Below, piece after piece: positions 53,694 through 63,453 of a DNA stretch of 64,000 nt. A program made the position numbers and the translations under genes. Each line of letters starts with the position of its first letter. The first letter of the stretch is position 1. Under the pieces are notes generated by a model. It ran no database searches and was not told the DNA's origin. It worked only from the letters and a program-made list of their open reading frames with translations. The DNA comes from an uncultured Pseudohongiella sp. (lineage in GTDB: Bacteria > Pseudomonadota > Gammaproteobacteria > Pseudomonadales > Pseudohongiellaceae). The DNA is taken from the NCBI GenBank assembly GCA_951812715.1, contig OX638323.1, positions 1,550,001 through 1,614,000 of the forward strand, given 5' to 3'.

Positions 53694-54764
53694 ATGATCG
53701 CAATTCGCAGTCTGACAGCGGCATTCGCCTCATTGCTGGTGGCTGGCGCGGCCATGGCCCAGACGCCGGAATATAGCGCTTTCAGCACCGATGATGAAGC
53801 CAATAACATCGAGGTGTTCAAGCACGCGAGTCCCTCGGTGGTGAATATCACCAATTCCCGCATCGTGCGCTCGTTCTATTCGCTTAATCCCCAGGCCGTG
53901 CCGCAGGGCAATGGTAGCGGCTTCATCTGGAGCGAAGACGGTTATATCGTCACCAATTTTCATGTCATACAGCAGGCCGACAGCGTTACCGTGACCTTGC
54001 AGGACGGCAGCACTCATGCCGCTCGCTTGCAGGGGGTTGACCCGGACAAGGATCTGGCGGTGCTGAAAATCGACCCCGACGGACTCGAGCTGACGCCAAT
54101 TGACGCTGGGGATTCCTCCCTGCTGGAGGTGGGCCGCAAGGTTATAGCAATTGGCGACCCGTTCGGACTCGATACCACCATGACCATCGGCATAGTCAGC
54201 GCGCTCGGGCGCGAAATCGACGCGTTGAGCGGGCGCAAGATCCGCGATGTGATCCAGACCGATGCGGCGATCAATCCGGGTAATTCGGGCGGACCGCTGC
54301 TGAATTCCCTGGGCCAGCTCGTGGGCGTGAATACCGCGATCTTCAGTCCCACCGGCGCCAGTTCCGGCATCGGATTCGCCATCCCGGTCAACACCGTGAA
54401 ACGCGTGGTACCCGAACTGATTTTATACGGACGCGTGCAGACGCCATTTTTGGGAATTACCCAGATACCCCAGCCCGACTATTATCGGCGGCTGTGGGGC
54501 ATTGAAGGGGTAATCGTACTCGACGTAGTAGACGGCGCCGGTCCTCAACGCGCCGGCATGCGCGGTCTGCGCCGCGACCGGCTGGGACGAATCGTGCTTG
54601 GGGACGTGATAGTCGAAGTCGACGGCGAGCCGGTGCAAAACGAAGACGATCTTGCTTCCAGACTTGAGCAATATCGCGGTGGCGACACTGTTGTCCTCAC
54701 CACGATTCGCGAAAATCGCCGCGTAGAATACGAAATCGAATTGCTGGCGCCGGCCTCGCGCTAA
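53694..54764 (+). CDS. HtrA/DegS-like serine protease with PDZ domain
   Basis: About 356 residues. MIAIRSLTAAFASLLVAGAA then MAQ forms a signal peptide, so a periplasmic location is likely. The catalytic triad is in YIVTNFHVIQQ (His), DPDKDLAVLKI (Asp) and NPGNSGGPLLNS (Ser). A single PDZ domain follows (IVLDVVDGAGPQRAGMRGLR, GDVIVEVDGEPVQNEDDLAS). One PDZ and this size fit DegS/AlgW-type regulatory proteases that start sigma-E signalling, though DegS keeps a membrane anchor. The frame extends upstream to 53571; MIAIRS is chosen because it gives a clean signal peptide. Confidence 0.88.
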   Translation: MIAIRSLTAAFASLLVAGAAMAQTPEYSAFSTDDEANNIEVFKHASPSVVNITNSRIVRSFYSLNPQAVPQGNGSGFIWSEDGYIVTNFHVIQQADSVTVTLQDGSTHAARLQGVDPDKDLAVLKIDPDGLELTPIDAGDSSLLEVGRKVIAIGDPFGLDTTMTIGIVSALGREIDALSGRKIRDVIQTDAAINPGNSGGPLLNSLGQLVGVNTAIFSPTGASSGIGFAIPVNTVKRVVPELILYGRVQTPFLGITQIPQPDYYRRLWGIEGVIVLDVVDGAGPQRAGMRGLRRDRLGRIVLGDVIVEVDGEPVQNEDDLASRLEQYRGGDTVVLTTIRENRRVEYEIELLAPASR

Positions 54765-54781
54765 GGAATGTTGATAACTGG

Positions 54782-56206
54782 CTAGTCCGGCTTCGATTCG
54801 GCCAAGGCCGCGCGGGCTCGTACAATCGCTTTTCTTACTTGCCCCGGCGCGGCGCCGCCGAAATGGTCGCGAGCGGCAACCGAACCATCCACGGTGAGTA
54901 TTTCGTAAACATCGGATTCGATCAGCTTGGAAAACCCGGCGAATTCATCCAATGTGAGTTGGTGCAATTCCTTTCCCCGCGCTAGCGCGAAAGCCACGGT
55001 CCTGCCTGTCGCCTCGTGGGCGTCGCGGAAAGCCAGGCCCTTGCGCACCAGGTAATCGGCGAGGTCGGTAGCTGTCGCGCAGGCCTTTCCGGCCGCCTCT
55101 CGCATGGCCTTGCGATTGCACTCGATGGCGGGAATCAGTTCACCGCAGGCGAACAGGCAATCCTTCAGGGTATCGACCAGGTCGAAAACCGGTTCCTTGT
55201 CTTCCTGATTGTCCTTGTTGTAGGCCAGCGGCTGGGATTTCATCAGGGTCAGCAGCGACACGAGATGGCCGTGCACGCGGCCGGTCTTGCCGCGGATCAG
55301 TTCCGGCACGTCGGGATTCTTCTTCTGCGGCATGATCGAGGAGCCGGTACAGAAGCGCTCGGGTAAATCGATGAATCCAAACTGCGCCGACATCCATAGT
55401 ACAAGTTCTTCCGAAATGCGCGAAAGATGCGTCATGATCAGGCTGCCGGCGGCGGCCAGCTCGATAGCGAAATCCCGGTCGCTGACGGCATCCAGCGAAT
55501 TGGCTGCCGGCGCTTCGAATCCGAGCAATTCCGCGGTACGCGCGCGGTCGATGGGAAAACTTGCGCCGGCCAGGGCGGCCGCGCCAAGCGGCGAGATATT
55601 CACGCGTTTGCGGCAGTCGGCCAGACGGCCGTCATCGCGCTCGAGCATTTCGTACCACGCCAGCATGTGATGGCCGAATGTGACGGGCTGAGCCGATTGC
55701 AGGTGAGTGAATCCGGGCATGATGGAGTCTGCTTCGCGCTCGGCCAGATCGACCAGAGCCGAGCGCAGCTTCCAGAGCAAGGCGCGCAAAGCGTCGATTT
55801 CCTCCCTGACATAGAGGCGCAAGTCGGTGGCGACCTGATCGTTACGCGAACGGCCAGTATGCAATTTCTTGCCGACCTCGCCGATGCGCGCGGTCAAGGC
55901 GGCTTCGATATTCATATGCACGTCTTCGAGCGCAACCGACCATCGGAAGCGACCCTGCTCGATATCGGCGCGAATGGCCTCGAGCCCGCCGATGATCTGG
56001 CGCGCCTCGGCTTCGCTCAGCACGCCGGTCTCGGCCAGCATCGTCGCATGGGCAATCGAGCCGGCAATATCCTGCTTGTACAGGCGCACGTCGAATCCCA
56101 CCGATGCGGTAAATCGCTCGATGAAACTGTCAGTAGACTCGGAAAACCGTCCGCCCCAGAGCTTTCCGGCGCCGGATTCGCCTTTCTTGTCGCGCTTGTC
56201 GCTCAC
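54782..56206 (-). CDS. argH: Argininosuccinate lyase
   Basis: 474 residues. [20 protein letters not shown] is the family start, [19 protein letters not shown] and [20 protein letters not shown] are active-site blocks, and the fumarase-superfamily signature is [16 protein letters not shown]. It splits argininosuccinate into arginine and fumarate, the last step of arginine synthesis. It converges with the HtrA-like gene, 17 bases apart. A TATAAT box lies about 50 bases upstream. Confidence 0.96.
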   Translation of the reverse strand: MSDKRDKKGESGAGKLWGGRFSESTDSFIERFTASVGFDVRLYKQDIAGSIAHATMLAETGVLSEAEARQIIGGLEAIRADIEQGRFRWSVALEDVHMNIEAALTARIGEVGKKLHTGRSRNDQVATDLRLYVREEIDALRALLWKLRSALVDLAEREADSIMPGFTHLQSAQPVTFGHHMLAWYEMLERDDGRLADCRKRVNISPLGAAALAGASFPIDRARTAELLGFEAPAANSLDAVSDRDFAIELAAAGSLIMTHLSRISEELVLWMSAQFGFIDLPERFCTGSSIMPQKKNPDVPELIRGKTGRVHGHLVSLLTLMKSQPLAYNKDNQEDKEPVFDLVDTLKDCLFACGELIPAIECNRKAMREAAGKACATATDLADYLVRKGLAFRDAHEATGRTVAFALARGKELHQLTLDEFAGFSKLIESDVYEILTVDGSVAARDHFGGAAPGQVRKAIVRARAALAESKPD

Positions 56207-56232
56207 AATATCCGTCCGCCACCGGCAAGCCT

Positions 56233-56253
56233 GCCAGCCAAGGAAAGGCTGGC
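56233..56253 (-). other. Hairpin in the argH leader
   Basis: GCCAGCC (56233-56239) and GGCTGGC (56247-56253) pair perfectly around a 7-base loop. It lies between the argH -10 box and start codon, and also downstream of the Fic gene, so it could stabilise an end or affect the argH leader. Confidence 0.4.
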
Positions 56254-56254
56254 G

Positions 56255-56283
56255 ATTATAGCAGCATGTATTTCACACGATCA
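56255..56283 (-). promoter_or_regulatory. argH: Probable argH promoter
   Basis: On the minus strand TATAAT occupies 56260-56255. The -35 region 17 bases upstream (TGATCG, 56283-56278) is weak. Distance to the argH ATG (56206) is suitable. Confidence 0.4.
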
Positions 56284-56298
56284 GAACCCGAACTTCGC

Positions 56299-57456
56299 TC
56301 AACTCCCTTCATTGAGAATGTCGACATATTTCCGGTAGACGTAAACTCGATTTCGAGCCCGCCCGGTGACTTCCTCCGCGATCCTCAATTTGACAAGCAT
56401 TTCCATCGCTTTTGCCGCGGTTCGAAATGTGACGTTTGCCTCTTGGCAAGCCAGGGGCAGCGATATCAGAGGGCGTTCCATCAAGATCTCGTGGATGCGC
56501 AAGGCGGAATTCGCTCGTTGTCTGGCGTTCGCCGAAATCCTGTCCCTGTCCTCCCGAAATAATCGGTTCAATTGACTCGCGACCTCGAAAGCATTGTTCG
56601 CAATCGCTGCAACGCCTTCCAGGAAAAACAGCAGCCAGTTCTCCCAATCTCCATCGTGGCGTGTGCGATTCAACAACTCATAGTAAGTTTCGCGATGTTG
56701 CTTAAAGTACAGACTCAGGTAGAGCAGCGGTTCACGCAATACGCCTTCCGAGCATAAGAGCAGGGGAATCAGAATGCGCCCTGCCCGCCCGTTGCCGTCA
56801 AGAAAAGGGTGAATGGTCTCGAACTGCACATGGGCCATGCCTGCTCGAATGAGGGAGGGCAACGATTTTTTCTCTTCATTGAGAAATCTCTCCAGGGCAG
56901 CCATGCAATTCGGTACTTCGGTGTGCGGCGGTGGCACGAAATGCGCGTTTCCCGGCTGGCTTCCACCAATCCAGTTCTGGCTGCCGCGATATTGTCCCGG
57001 AAGCATTTTGCTTCCATGTCCACTTGACAGCAGAATTCGGTGGATTTCCCAGAATAATCGGTTCGAGAGGGGAAAACCGTCACGTACTTGCTTGATTCCA
57101 TGATCCAGTGCGGCAACGCAGTTGGATACCTCTGCAAGGTCGTGTCGTGGCGCCCCTGGAACCGTGTCGAACTCGCTCAATAGTAGATCAGAAAGCGAAG
57201 ATTGAGTGCCTTCGATCTGGGAAGACAGAACCGCTTCCTTGCGCACATAGGAATAGATAAGAAGCATTCGGTCGGGGAAAATATGCGCGACTCCATCAAG
57301 CCGGCCAAGCGCCCGGGACGCCGCAGCCAAGACTTGCAGTAATTCGCCTTCCATTGCGATAGCCGGCTGTGGAGGCAACGGCGCCGGCACGAATGCGCGG
57401 ACAACTTCTCCACCCGCGGCAGTTTCAACGTACTGGCCCACTTGATCTCGCTTCAT
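56299..57456 (-). CDS. Fic family protein (AMP-transferase fold) with C-terminal winged helix
   Basis: About 385 residues from ATG 57456. The Fic motif is HPFLDGNGRAGRIL, complete with His, Asp, Gly-Asn-Gly and Arg. The N-terminal inhibitory helix motif is SSQIEGTQSS, with the glutamate that blocks ATP in resting Fic proteins. The C-terminal 90 residues contain a helical HTH-like region (ALRIHEILMERPLISLPLAC, TAAKAMEMLVKLRIAEEVTG). Fic enzymes add AMP to target proteins. Together with the palindromes upstream, the C-terminal domain suggests autoregulation. The frame also opens at TTG 57492, but ATG 57456 is better. Confidence 0.9.
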   Translation of the reverse strand: MKRDQVGQYVETAAGGEVVRAFVPAPLPPQPAIAMEGELLQVLAAASRALGRLDGVAHIFPDRMLLIYSYVRKEAVLSSQIEGTQSSLSDLLLSEFDTVPGAPRHDLAEVSNCVAALDHGIKQVRDGFPLSNRLFWEIHRILLSSGHGSKMLPGQYRGSQNWIGGSQPGNAHFVPPPHTEVPNCMAALERFLNEEKKSLPSLIRAGMAHVQFETIHPFLDGNGRAGRILIPLLLCSEGVLREPLLYLSLYFKQHRETYYELLNRTRHDGDWENWLLFFLEGVAAIANNAFEVASQLNRLFREDRDRISANARQRANSALRIHEILMERPLISLPLACQEANVTFRTAAKAMEMLVKLRIAEEVTGRARNRVYVYRKYVDILNEGS

Positions 57457-57498
57457 GAATCGGGTCACCGACCTTGGAGAACTCAAATGCAATATTTG

Positions 57499-57530
57499 TT
57501 ATTATACTTTATCATTAAAAAGTATAATAA
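57499..57530 (-). promoter_or_regulatory. Palindromic operator P1 overlapping the Fic promoter
   Basis: TTATTATACTTT (57499-57510) and AAAGTATAATAA (57519-57530) are perfect 12-bp arms with an 8-base spacer. On the minus strand the left arm supplies TATAAT, about 45 bases before the Fic ATG, so a bound protein would block transcription. Confidence 0.6.
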
Positions 57531-57757
57531 TTTATTTCCTTGTTGTACTTTTGGCGCATAGGCCAAAGGGTTATTTTGCCTTTTTCGGGAAAAGTAAAAT
57601 CTCAGCGCACCGTTTGTCCATTTAAGCACAATGAACTTCCCTTAACTGGATAACAATTGCCAATCGTTTGAATTTATTGGCCTTTTTTGGTTCAGATAGT
57701 GCGACAGGAGGTCGAGCTCCGGGCCGTTATTGTACTTTCAGCCATTTACTGACAGTA
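57531..57757. other. AT-rich gap with extra half-sites
   Basis: No gene is supported. Half-sites related to the palindrome arms occur at about 57540 (TTGTTGTACTTTT), 57585 (AAAAGTAAAAT, inverted) and 57726 (GTTATTGTACTTTC). Base composition is clearly lower in GC than the flanks, which suggests transferred or relic sequence. Confidence 0.45.
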
Positions 57758-57789
57758 TTATTTTACTTTATCTCTGAAAGGTAAAATAA
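57758..57789. promoter_or_regulatory. Palindromic operator-like site P2
   Basis: TTATTTTACTTT (57758-57769) and AAGGTAAAATAA (57778-57789) form 12-bp arms with one mismatch and the same 8-base spacer as P1. It lies downstream of the adenine deaminase stop and about 230 bases from P1. Confidence 0.5.
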
Positions 57790-57812
57790 GAAAGACCCTC
57801 CTGCATGGATAG

Positions 57813-58820
57813 CTAAGGCAGCAAAGCCTCTATTTCTCCGATTCGGCGGGCTTTCCAATCTTCATCCGCGAGCGAGGCTGTGATCGAATTTCGCGCCAGG
57901 GTGACGATGTCTTGCGCGCTCAGGGCGAGCGCATCGCGGACGGCGCGGAAGTTGTCGAGCACATAGCCGCCGAAATAGGCCGGATCGTCCGAGTTGATCG
58001 TTGCCACGATGCCGGCCTTGAGCATGCGTTTGAGTGGATGGTTGCGCAGGTCATCAACCACGCACAATTTCAGATTGGAAAGCGGGCAAACCGTGAGTGG
58101 AATTTGTTCTTCGGCCAGACGCGCGATCAGATCGGGCGCTTCCATGGCGCGGTTGCCATGATCGATGCGCGTAACCTGCAACAGATCAAGCGCCTCGCGG
58201 ACATAGGCTGGCGGTCCTTCCTCGCCGGCATGAGCGACGGCGGCAAAGCCAGCCTCGCGCGCTTTCCGAAAGACGCGTTCGAATTTTGCGGGTGGGTGTC
58301 CCACTTCGGATGAATCGAGGCCGACGCCGGCGATACGGTCGCGATGTTCGAGCGCTTGGTCGAGGGTGCGGAAGGCGTCTACTTCACTGTGGTGGCGAAG
58401 AAAGCACATGATCAGGCTCGAACTGACGCCGAACTCGCGTTCGCCGTCACGCAAAGCCCGCCAGATGCCGTCCAGCACGGTTTCGAAGGCGACCCCGCGC
58501 TCGGTGTGACCCTGGGGATCGAAAAAAATCTCCGTGTGCACCACGCCATCGGCATGCGCGCGTTCGAGATAGGCATAGGTGAGGTCATAGAAATCCCGCT
58601 CGTGGCGCAACACGTTCATGCCCTGGTAATAAATGTCGAGGAAGGATTGCAGGTTCTCGAATTCGTAGGCGGCGCGCACCTCTTCCACAGATTCGAAAGG
58701 AAACTCGACATCGTTGCGTCCGGCGATCTCGAACATCAGATCGGGCTCGAAACTGCCTTCGATATGCATGTGCAATTCGGCCTTGGGCAAGGCGCGAATG
58801 AAGTCGTCCGTCGGAGTCAC
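57813..58820 (-). CDS. ade: Adenine deaminase (adenosine/AMP deaminase superfamily)
   Basis: About 335 residues from GTG 58820. Metal ligands are in ELHMHIEGSFEP (HxH) and VAHAGEEGPP. RIDHGNRAME and TINSDDPAYFGGYVLDNF follow, with SSEVGHPPAKFERV in the centre. DDPAYFGGY and the overall sequence resemble Pseudomonas proteins annotated adenosine deaminase but characterised as adenine deaminases, and yeast Aah1. It likely converts adenine to hypoxanthine. The frame is open to 58970, but TPTDDFIRALPKAELHMH marks the family start, and GGGAGAAAA lies upstream of the GTG. Confidence 0.85.
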   Translation of the reverse strand: MTPTDDFIRALPKAELHMHIEGSFEPDLMFEIAGRNDVEFPFESVEEVRAAYEFENLQSFLDIYYQGMNVLRHERDFYDLTYAYLERAHADGVVHTEIFFDPQGHTERGVAFETVLDGIWRALRDGEREFGVSSSLIMCFLRHHSEVDAFRTLDQALEHRDRIAGVGLDSSEVGHPPAKFERVFRKAREAGFAAVAHAGEEGPPAYVREALDLLQVTRIDHGNRAMEAPDLIARLAEEQIPLTVCPLSNLKLCVVDDLRNHPLKRMLKAGIVATINSDDPAYFGGYVLDNFRAVRDALALSAQDIVTLARNSITASLADEDWKARRIGEIEALLP

Positions 58821-59130
58821 GGCTGGGTTTTCTCCCGAAGAGGCTAAATGGCCAAAGCTTGTTGCAAGATAAACCAGCAGGCCACGGAAAAACACCCTAA
58901 CGGGACCCCAAACATTTGTTGGATTGTGCTCGCCATCCCTGGCGCGACTTTGGTGGCTTCGAAAACCCAAACCTTACCGGTTCAGGCGCCAAGCTGACGC
59001 TTGTTAAACGCTTGTCTTCACCCGTGACAAGTCGTTCGTCCAGCCGCCGAGCGCGGCTCGGTTTCGCTAACGCTTGTCCTCGCCCGTCAAAAAACATTGC
59101 TCTTGGTTGGCTTCTCCAGCCGGACCTCAC
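58821..59130. repeat. Intergenic gap with a dispersed hairpin-repeat copy
   Basis: Divergent region between ade and hemC. At 58979 AAGCTGACGCTTGTTAAACG begins a block that aligns with 24008-24056. CCGAGC-GCG-GCTCGG at 59047-59061 is the hairpin, followed by a second GCTAACGCTTGTC stretch at 59067. No gene is supported. Confidence 0.6.
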
Positions 59131-59159
59131 CGGACAAAATCGGCACAATTGCGTAGAAT
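59131..59159 (+). promoter_or_regulatory. hemC: Probable hemC promoter
   Basis: CGGACA (59131-59136) and TAGAAT (59154-59159) are separated by exactly 17 bases, about 30 bases before the hemC ATG. The -10 box differs from consensus at one position. Confidence 0.5.
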
Positions 59160-59189
59160 GGCGACGTATTCCCTTCGCCCGTCCGCGAC

Positions 59190-60128
59190 ATGTCTCGAAC
59201 TGCCTTGAGAATCGCAAGCCGCAACAGTCCGCTGGCGATGTGGCAGGCTAACTTCGTCAAATCCTCTCTGCAAAAGGCCCATCCCGGTCTCGGCGTGGAA
59301 ATCATTGGTTTTACCACCACCGGTGATCGCATGCTGCATAGCCCCTTGGCGCGGCTCGGCGGCAAGGGGCTGTTCGTAAAGGAACTCGAGCGGGCCATGC
59401 TGGACGGCGAGGCGGACATCGCCGTGCATTCCATGAAGGATGTGCCAGCGCAATTTCCGGCCGGGCTGGCGCTGGCCGTCATCTGCGAACGCGCCGACCC
59501 AAGCGATGCCCTGGTATCGAATCGCTATGGCAGCCTAGCGGAGTTGCCGCCGGGGGCCGTCGTTGGCACTTCAAGTCTGCGCCGCCAATGTCAACTCAAG
59601 TTCTTGCGGCCGGATCTGCGTCTGGCTGATCTTCGTGGAAACGTCGGCACCCGCCTGGCAAAACTTGACGATCGGCAATACGACGCGATCATTCTGGCGA
59701 GCGCCGGACTGCTGCGCCTGCAACTCGAGCAACGCATCCGCGCCAGGCTAAGTATCGCCGATTGTCTGCCGGCGGCAGGCCAGGGCGCCATCGGCGTCGA
59801 ATGCCGCGATGACGATAGCGCTACCCGCCAGTTGCTCGCCTGCCTGCATCATGCGGACTCCGCGGCGCGGGTAACCGCCGAACGCGAGGTCACGCTGGCC
59901 CTTGATGGCGGTTGTGAACTGCCAATCGCCGCCCATGCCCTTTTGCGGGGTGACATATTCAATTTGCGAGCGCTGGTGGGCCAGCCCGATGGCAGCGAGA
60001 TCGTGCGCAGTGAACGTAGCGGCCCCGCGGGCGAACCGGAAAAGCTGGGCCGCAAGGTCGCCGCCGAACTGATCGAACGGGGAGCGGACCGCGTCATCGC
60101 CGCGCTGCGCGGCGGAGCCGGGAATTGA
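59190..60128 (+). CDS. hemC: Hydroxymethylbilane synthase (porphobilinogen deaminase)
   Basis: 312 residues. [17 protein letters not shown] opens it, [11 protein letters not shown] and [11 protein letters not shown] are active-site loops, [12 protein letters not shown] follows, and the dipyrromethane cofactor cysteine is in [14 protein letters not shown]. It polymerises four porphobilinogens to hydroxymethylbilane. First gene of hemCDXY. No clear ribosome site precedes ATG 59190. Confidence 0.96.
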   Translation: MSRTALRIASRNSPLAMWQANFVKSSLQKAHPGLGVEIIGFTTTGDRMLHSPLARLGGKGLFVKELERAMLDGEADIAVHSMKDVPAQFPAGLALAVICERADPSDALVSNRYGSLAELPPGAVVGTSSLRRQCQLKFLRPDLRLADLRGNVGTRLAKLDDRQYDAIILASAGLLRLQLEQRIRARLSIADCLPAAGQGAIGVECRDDDSATRQLLACLHHADSAARVTAEREVTLALDGGCELPIAAHALLRGDIFNLRALVGQPDGSEIVRSERSGPAGEPEKLGRKVAAELIERGADRVIAALRGGAGN

Positions 60129-61036
60129 ACGGACTTCCGCTTGCCGATTGCCGCATCCTTATTACCCGGCCTGTCGGTCAGCAGCAGCGCCTGCGAGAAG
60201 CGATCGAGGCTTGCGGCGGCGAAGCGATCAGTTTGCCTCTGCTTGCCATCAAGCCCATTGAGGATACCGCGGCACAGGCGAAACTCCAGCACAATCTCGC
60301 CGGCTTGCATGAATACGACCTGGTGATATTCGTCAGCGCCAACGCCGCCCGTTTCGGCGCGCAATGCGTCGCGGTCCGCGGCGCTGAAATTTCCCCGGAA
60401 ACCGCGATTTTGGCCGTAGGCGAGGCCACGGCGCGAGAAGCATCCATGCTGCTTGATCGTCCGGTGCATAGTCCGGCCTCGGGTGGTGGCAGCGAACAAT
60501 TGCTGAAAATGCCGCAGTTGGAAAAAGTTAACAACAAGAAGGTCGCGATTTTCCGCGGCGAAGGCGGCCGGGAATTGCTCGCGACGGAACTGCGGCGCTT
60601 CGGGGCTCGGGTGGACTACATCGAAGTCTATCGGCGAGCGCCAACGCCCGGCGCCGCGGCAATGCTGCAACAAATCCTTTCGGGTGGCCTTCCAGACTAC
60701 GTCGTGATTACCAGCGCCGAGGCCTTGCAACGCTGGCGCAACCTGCTCGACGAAATCTCCCGGGATATCCAGAACCGGTTGGCTGGGCGGCCCGCGCGGC
60801 AAACCGAAGCCGCCGGAAGTGTCAAAGACAATCCAATCGCGCTACCATTAACGGCCAATGAACGCACGCTGCGCTACCGGGCTGCATTATTGGAAATTCC
60901 TGTTGCAGCGCCTTCGCGGCGCGTGGCGGATCTGACCGCGAAACTTGGATTCACCGCGGTCATCAACGCAGGCGACGCTGGAGCGAAAGCGATAGTCGAG
61001 GCGCTCGCCGCCCATTTGCGGCAGCGGGGGAATTGA
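60125..61036 (+). CDS. hemD: Uroporphyrinogen-III synthase
   Basis: 303 residues in the two-domain HemD fold, which is weakly conserved. [20 protein letters not shown] is the start, [14 protein letters not shown] and [15 protein letters not shown] lie in the first domain, [20 protein letters not shown] is the second-domain entry and [15 protein letters not shown] follows. It closes and flips hydroxymethylbilane into uroporphyrinogen III. The start is probably TTG 60125, overlapping the hemC stop (TTGA); no nearby ATG exists. Confidence 0.9.
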   Translation: MNGLPLADCRILITRPVGQQQRLREAIEACGGEAISLPLLAIKPIEDTAAQAKLQHNLAGLHEYDLVIFVSANAARFGAQCVAVRGAEISPETAILAVGEATAREASMLLDRPVHSPASGGGSEQLLKMPQLEKVNNKKVAIFRGEGGRELLATELRRFGARVDYIEVYRRAPTPGAAAMLQQILSGGLPDYVVITSAEALQRWRNLLDEISRDIQNRLAGRPARQTEAAGSVKDNPIALPLTANERTLRYRAALLEIPVAAPSRRVADLTAKLGFTAVINAGDAGAKAIVEALAAHLRQRGN

Positions 61037-61054
61037 CGCACGAGGGACGCCAGC

Positions 61055-62164
61055 TTGGCCGAACAAGCGGATACATCGAAGAAAACCCGCCCCGAACCTG
61101 CCAAGGGACGGGCGGCAGACGCGAAAAGCCGCAAGGCGCGGCAGTCCCAAACCGCGCGCAATCGTTTCCTGATCCTGCTGTTCCTGTTCGTATCGGTATT
61201 GGCCGCTTCCGGCTATCTCCTGACGCAACTCGCCGTCATGCAGGGACGGCTGGAAGATCTTGCCGGCGAAAACGCCGGACTTTCCGAGACGATAGTCGTA
61301 CAGACGACGACGATAGAATCAATGCAGGCGCAAATCGCCGAACCGCCCGACCCGGCGCCGATAGATATGACTCCATTGCGCGAGATGGAGCAGCGGCTGC
61401 GCCAGGAAACCGACTCTTTGCAACAACAACTCGGCGAGGTTAGCGCCGCTCAGCGCAACTTGCAGACGCAGCCTGAACTGGGCTGGAAAATAAGAGAAGC
61501 TTCCTATCTCCTCAACCTGGCGAACCGGAAACTGCAACTCGAAGCCGATGTCGCCGGCGCCATTGTCCTGTTCGAAAACGCCGATCAGGCGCTCGCGCAG
61601 GCCCAGCGCGATGACCTGCTTTACATCCGTCAGACCATCGCCGAGGAAATCGCGCAACTTCGCACGCTTGAACCGCCGGATCGGGAAGGCGTTTACTTCC
61701 GGCTCGAAAGTCTGGAAGGCGAGATCGCTCAACTAAACTTGCTGCGGTCCTTGCGTGAATCGGTCGCCGCGGGAGGCGCCGGTGACCAGCAAACTGCGGG
61801 CGATAGCGGATTTATGGCTGCCGGGCTGGAATTACTGGGCAATGTGTTCGTCTGGCGCAGATGGGAGGAACGTCCGGAATTCGAATTCGTGGCGGGACAG
61901 GAAGAATATCTTCGCGAATCGATCCGCTTGCAGATCGAACAGGCCCAACTCGCGCTGCTGCTGCGTGACAGCGCAATGTATCGGGCAAGCCTGCAAGCCG
62001 GCCTCGACCAGATGCAACGCTATACCGGCGCCGACGCTGGAACCGCCGGGGATCTAGCCTCTCGGTTCAACGAGTTGCTGTCGATCGAAATCGCGCCGGA
62101 ATTGCCGGTGCTGAATCAGTCGCTGAATCTGATCGGCGAATTCCTGGCCGGCGAGCCGCGATGA
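61055..62164 (+). CDS. hemX: HemX-like membrane protein
   Basis: 369 residues. A basic, alanine/lysine-rich N-terminus precedes one membrane helix (RFLILLFLFVSVLAASGYLL), a coiled coil and a periplasmic helical domain (REASYLLNLANRKLQLEADV, LLLRDSAMYRASLQAGLDQM). HemX proteins are coded with hemCD but are not needed for the enzymatic steps; role unknown. TTG 61055 is the likely start, with GAGGGA at 61042-61047. It ends in an ATGA overlap with hemY. Confidence 0.9.
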   Translation: MAEQADTSKKTRPEPAKGRAADAKSRKARQSQTARNRFLILLFLFVSVLAASGYLLTQLAVMQGRLEDLAGENAGLSETIVVQTTTIESMQAQIAEPPDPAPIDMTPLREMEQRLRQETDSLQQQLGEVSAAQRNLQTQPELGWKIREASYLLNLANRKLQLEADVAGAIVLFENADQALAQAQRDDLLYIRQTIAEEIAQLRTLEPPDREGVYFRLESLEGEIAQLNLLRSLRESVAAGGAGDQQTAGDSGFMAAGLELLGNVFVWRRWEERPEFEFVAGQEEYLRESIRLQIEQAQLALLLRDSAMYRASLQAGLDQMQRYTGADAGTAGDLASRFNELLSIEIAPELPVLNQSLNLIGEFLAGEPR

Positions 62165-63453
62165 TACGGCTGTTTGTTTATGCCCTGGCGGCCATCGTCC
62201 TGGCGCTGCTGGTCATCGTGTTCACGGATTTCCCCGCCGACCCCGGCTATCTGCTCATTGCTTTCGGCGACTACACTTTCGAAACCAGCGTGCTCGCCCT
62301 GGCGCTGGCCGTGGCCTTCATCTATCTGCTCTATCGTTTGTTGCGAGTGCTGCTGAACTGGATCAACCCATGGCGCTGGGGGCACATGAGCGCGCGCATG
62401 AGCCGGCGCTTTGGCGCCCTGTTCAATTCCAGCCGCCGTAGCAAGACCCAGGAAGGCATGTTGGCCCTTTTTCGCGGCAACTGGCAGTCGGCCTACAACT
62501 TGCTAATGCAGGGCAACGGTGAGCGCGAGGCGAGCGCCGTCAACTACCTGGGCGCCGCATTCGCGGCGCACAAGCTCGAACAGCCCGAGCTTTGGGCCAC
62601 TTGCCTGGAAACCGCCGAGCGGCGTTATCCCCAGGCGCGCTCGACGGCGGGTATCGTGCGCGCCCACCTGTTGCAGCGCGGCGGTCAGTCCGAACAGGCC
62701 TTGAAAACGATCAACAGCTTGCGCAAGTCGGTGCTGAACGACACCGCCTTGATGAGCCTGCTGAAACAGGTCTATATCGATCTCGAAGACTGGGATGAAC
62801 TGGAAAAGCTGCTGCCGGTGCTGGACCGCAACAAGATGCTCAAGGAAGCAGAGAGCCGCCGTCTGCGCCGGCATATCTTCGCCCAGCGCCTGCATGCCGC
62901 TGGCATAGGACGCGACGCTAGCCTCGACCGCGAAGAAAGCCTGAACAAGTTGCGGCAGATGTGGAAAAAAGCGCCTGACGAATTTCACCAGGCGCCCGCG
63001 CTGGTCAGCCAGTACTCTCGCCTCGCCTTGCGACAAGGCGGAGGCAAGGATGCGGCCGCGGCCATCGAACATGCACTGGCAACACGTTGGGACAACGAAC
63101 TGATCGAGCTTTACGGCAGCCTCGCGCTGGGCGATGACATGCGGCGGCTGAACCTCGCCGAGGAATGGGCGGGACGCAACGGGGAGTTGCGGCACCAGGA
63201 GCAAGCGGCCCTGCGACTCGCCCTCGGCCGCCTTTGTTTGCGTAACGAGTTGTGGGGCAAGGCGAAGGAGTACCTGCAAGCAAGTATCGGCGGCAAAGCC
63301 ACGGCGGCCGCCCACGGCGAACTGAGCCGCCTGCTCGAGAACCTCGGCGAAGCGGCAGCCGCGAAACGCCACCTTGACCAATACCGCAAACTGGCCGCGG
63401 AGCCATTGCCCGATTTGCCGCAACCGAATTTGCCAGCGCCCAGTCCAGATTGA
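62161..63453 (+). CDS. hemY: HemY-like haem biosynthesis-associated protein
   Basis: 430 residues. Two N-terminal membrane helices (VYALAAIVLALLVIVF; VLALALAVAFIYLLYRLL) lead to tetratricopeptide-like helical repeats (MLALFRGNWQSAYNLL, AYNLLMQGNGEREASAVNYL, LELYGSLALG-type). It is the proteobacterial HemY, not the oxidase of the same name in Gram-positives, and is always next to hemX. Last in the hemCDXY operon. Confidence 0.92.
   Translation: MIRLFVYALAAIVLALLVIVFTDFPADPGYLLIAFGDYTFETSVLALALAVAFIYLLYRLLRVLLNWINPWRWGHMSARMSRRFGALFNSSRRSKTQEGMLALFRGNWQSAYNLLMQGNGEREASAVNYLGAAFAAHKLEQPELWATCLETAERRYPQARSTAGIVRAHLLQRGGQSEQALKTINSLRKSVLNDTALMSLLKQVYIDLEDWDELEKLLPVLDRNKMLKEAESRRLRRHIFAQRLHAAGIGRDASLDREESLNKLRQMWKKAPDEFHQAPALVSQYSRLALRQGGGKDAAAAIEHALATRWDNELIELYGSLALGDDMRRLNLAEEWAGRNGELRHQEQAALRLALGRLCLRNELWGKAKEYLQASIGGKATAAAHGELSRLLENLGEAAAAKRHLDQYRKLAAEPLPDLPQPNLPAPSPD

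Noticed and set aside
58293..58303. A further exact TGGGTGTCCCA inside the adenine deaminase gene
   Set aside because: It encodes the EVGHPP motif that is conserved in this enzyme family, so it is explained by protein conservation and is probably not part of the repeat family.
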